A stretch of DNA of 6,242 nucleotides. It comes from an uncultured Clostridia bacterium (GTDB taxonomy: Bacteria > Bacillota > Clostridia > Peptostreptococcales > Acidaminobacteraceae). Under the pieces are notes generated by a model. That model saw only the letters and a program-made list of their open reading frames with translations. It was not told the origin of the DNA and did not search any database. Position 1 is the stretch's first letter, and every line of letters starts with the position of its first letter. The position numbers were made by a program, and so were the translations under genes. Positions 5,765-6,242 of the stretch are shown piece by piece. The stretch covers positions 1-6,242 of the forward strand of contig CALFKA010000262.1 in NCBI GenBank assembly GCA_937880545.1, written 5' to 3'.

Positions 5765-6201
5765 ATGAATACCATCAAAAATGTTTTAGTGTATGGCGCT
5801 GGTTTGATGGGGAAGAACATAGCATTTGTTGTTTCTTCTATTGAGGATTATGAAATAACAGTCTTTGATATCAACCCCGTTAAGCTTCATGATGAGTTAC
5901 GAGAAAGTACAAAACAATTAGTTCGAGAAGGTGTTTTGACTCAAGAAGAAGTCAATAGGAGACTTGGAAGGATTTCTTTTGTACAAAAACTCATTCCGGA
6001 CTTTTTGAAGAAAGTAGATTTAGTCATTGAGGCCGTATTTGAGAAACTAGAGTTAAAACGTGAAATTTTTGGGTTTTTAGAAAAACACTGCCGTACAGAT
6101 TGTGTTTTCTGTACAAACACCTCTGCAATGAGTCCTACGGAAATCAGCAGTGAGTTAAATCACCGTAGTCGCTTTATTGGAACCCACTTCTGGAATCCTG
6201 C
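5765..6201 (+). CDS. 3-hydroxyacyl-CoA dehydrogenase family protein, 3'-truncated
   Basis: The reading frame from ATG 5765 is open through 145 codons to the adapter junction and has no stop, so only the N-terminal NAD-binding domain is present. It begins MNTIKNVLVYGAGLMGKNIA, a Rossmann motif of the GxGxMG type (11-16) used for NAD. An acidic strand end, VFDIN, probably binds the adenosine ribose. Later family motifs are DLVIEAVFEKLELKREIF, TNTSAMSPTEIS and GTHFWNP, the last carrying the catalytic-type His. Full proteins are about 280-320 residues. Members oxidise 3-hydroxyacyl-CoA to 3-ketoacyl-CoA; relatives act on free beta-hydroxy acids such as L-carnitine. The HFWNP form (rather than HFFNP) leaves both open. 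AAGGAG (5755-5760) lies four bases before the ATG. The sigma-54 promoter upstream indicates inducible catabolic expression, with this as the first gene of an operon that continues past the contig. Confidence 0.88.
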
Positions 6202-6242
6202 AGATCGGAAGAGCACACGTCTGAACTCCAGTCACATCACGA
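6202..6242. other. Illumina TruSeq-type adapter with index (3' end)
   Basis: The sequence from AGATCGGAAGAGC at 6202 through 6235 is the TruSeq indexed adapter, exactly complementary to bases 1-34. Bases 6236-6241 read ATCACG, the well-known TruSeq index 1, and the last base is the first of the following adapter segment. This is not genomic DNA. It truncates the dehydrogenase gene within a codon after GC (6200-6201). Confidence 0.98.

Noticed and set aside
5641..5844. Open frame of 67 codons overlapping the intergenic region and the start of the dehydrogenase
   Set aside because: It runs through the sigma-54 promoter and is out of frame with the clear Rossmann-fold gene at 5765. It has no recognisable motif and no ribosome binding site.
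1..6242. Exact 34-base terminal inverted repeats bounding the whole window, as in a transposon or linear plasmid
   Set aside because: Both copies are Illumina TruSeq adapter, and the right copy continues into index ATCACG. They are library artefacts.

Overview
The window is a complete short contig. Both ends are Illumina TruSeq-type adapter rather than genomic DNA: bases 1-34, and their exact reverse complement at 6202-6235 followed by what reads as index ATCACG and one more base. Only 35-6201 should be treated as biological, and the first and last genes are cut by the contig ends. Gene content suggests a Bacillota, probably an anaerobic clostridial-type bacterium: a cytosolic parvulin, a short NADH:rubredoxin-reductase-like flavoprotein, a DUF2871 protein, strong GGAG ribosome binding sites and a PAS/sigma-54 activator. 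This is inferred from family recognition only, and I cannot name a genus.

Layout, all on the + strand. 35-381 is the 3' end of an O-antigen ligase/polymerase (Wzy_C) membrane protein. 418-4093 is a tightly packed, probably co-transcribed set: a PpiC-type peptidylprolyl isomerase without signal peptide, a small zincin-like metallopeptidase (1-base overlap), an NROR-type FAD/NAD(P) oxidoreductase (3-base gap), a four-helix DUF2871 membrane protein, and an agmatinase-family ureohydrolase with all metal ligands. These genes have moderate GC.

From about 4094 the DNA becomes clearly more AT-rich. 4175-5539 encodes a PAS-AAA+-Fis enhancer-binding protein that activates sigma-54 RNA polymerase. It is followed by a large hairpin with a T-rich tail (5564-5618), a near-consensus -24/-12 sigma-54 promoter (5677-5692), and the start of a 3-hydroxyacyl-CoA dehydrogenase-family gene (5765-6201) that is cut off by the 3' adapter.

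The most coherent biological story is in the right third. The activator probably senses a small molecule through its PAS domain and switches on a sigma-54-dependent catabolic operon whose first gene is an NAD-dependent beta-hydroxyacyl (or beta-hydroxy acid) dehydrogenase. The rest of that operon, which would reveal the substrate, lies beyond the contig. The left and middle parts look like ordinary chromosomal genes. I found no tRNA, rRNA, CRISPR array, insertion sequence or origin.
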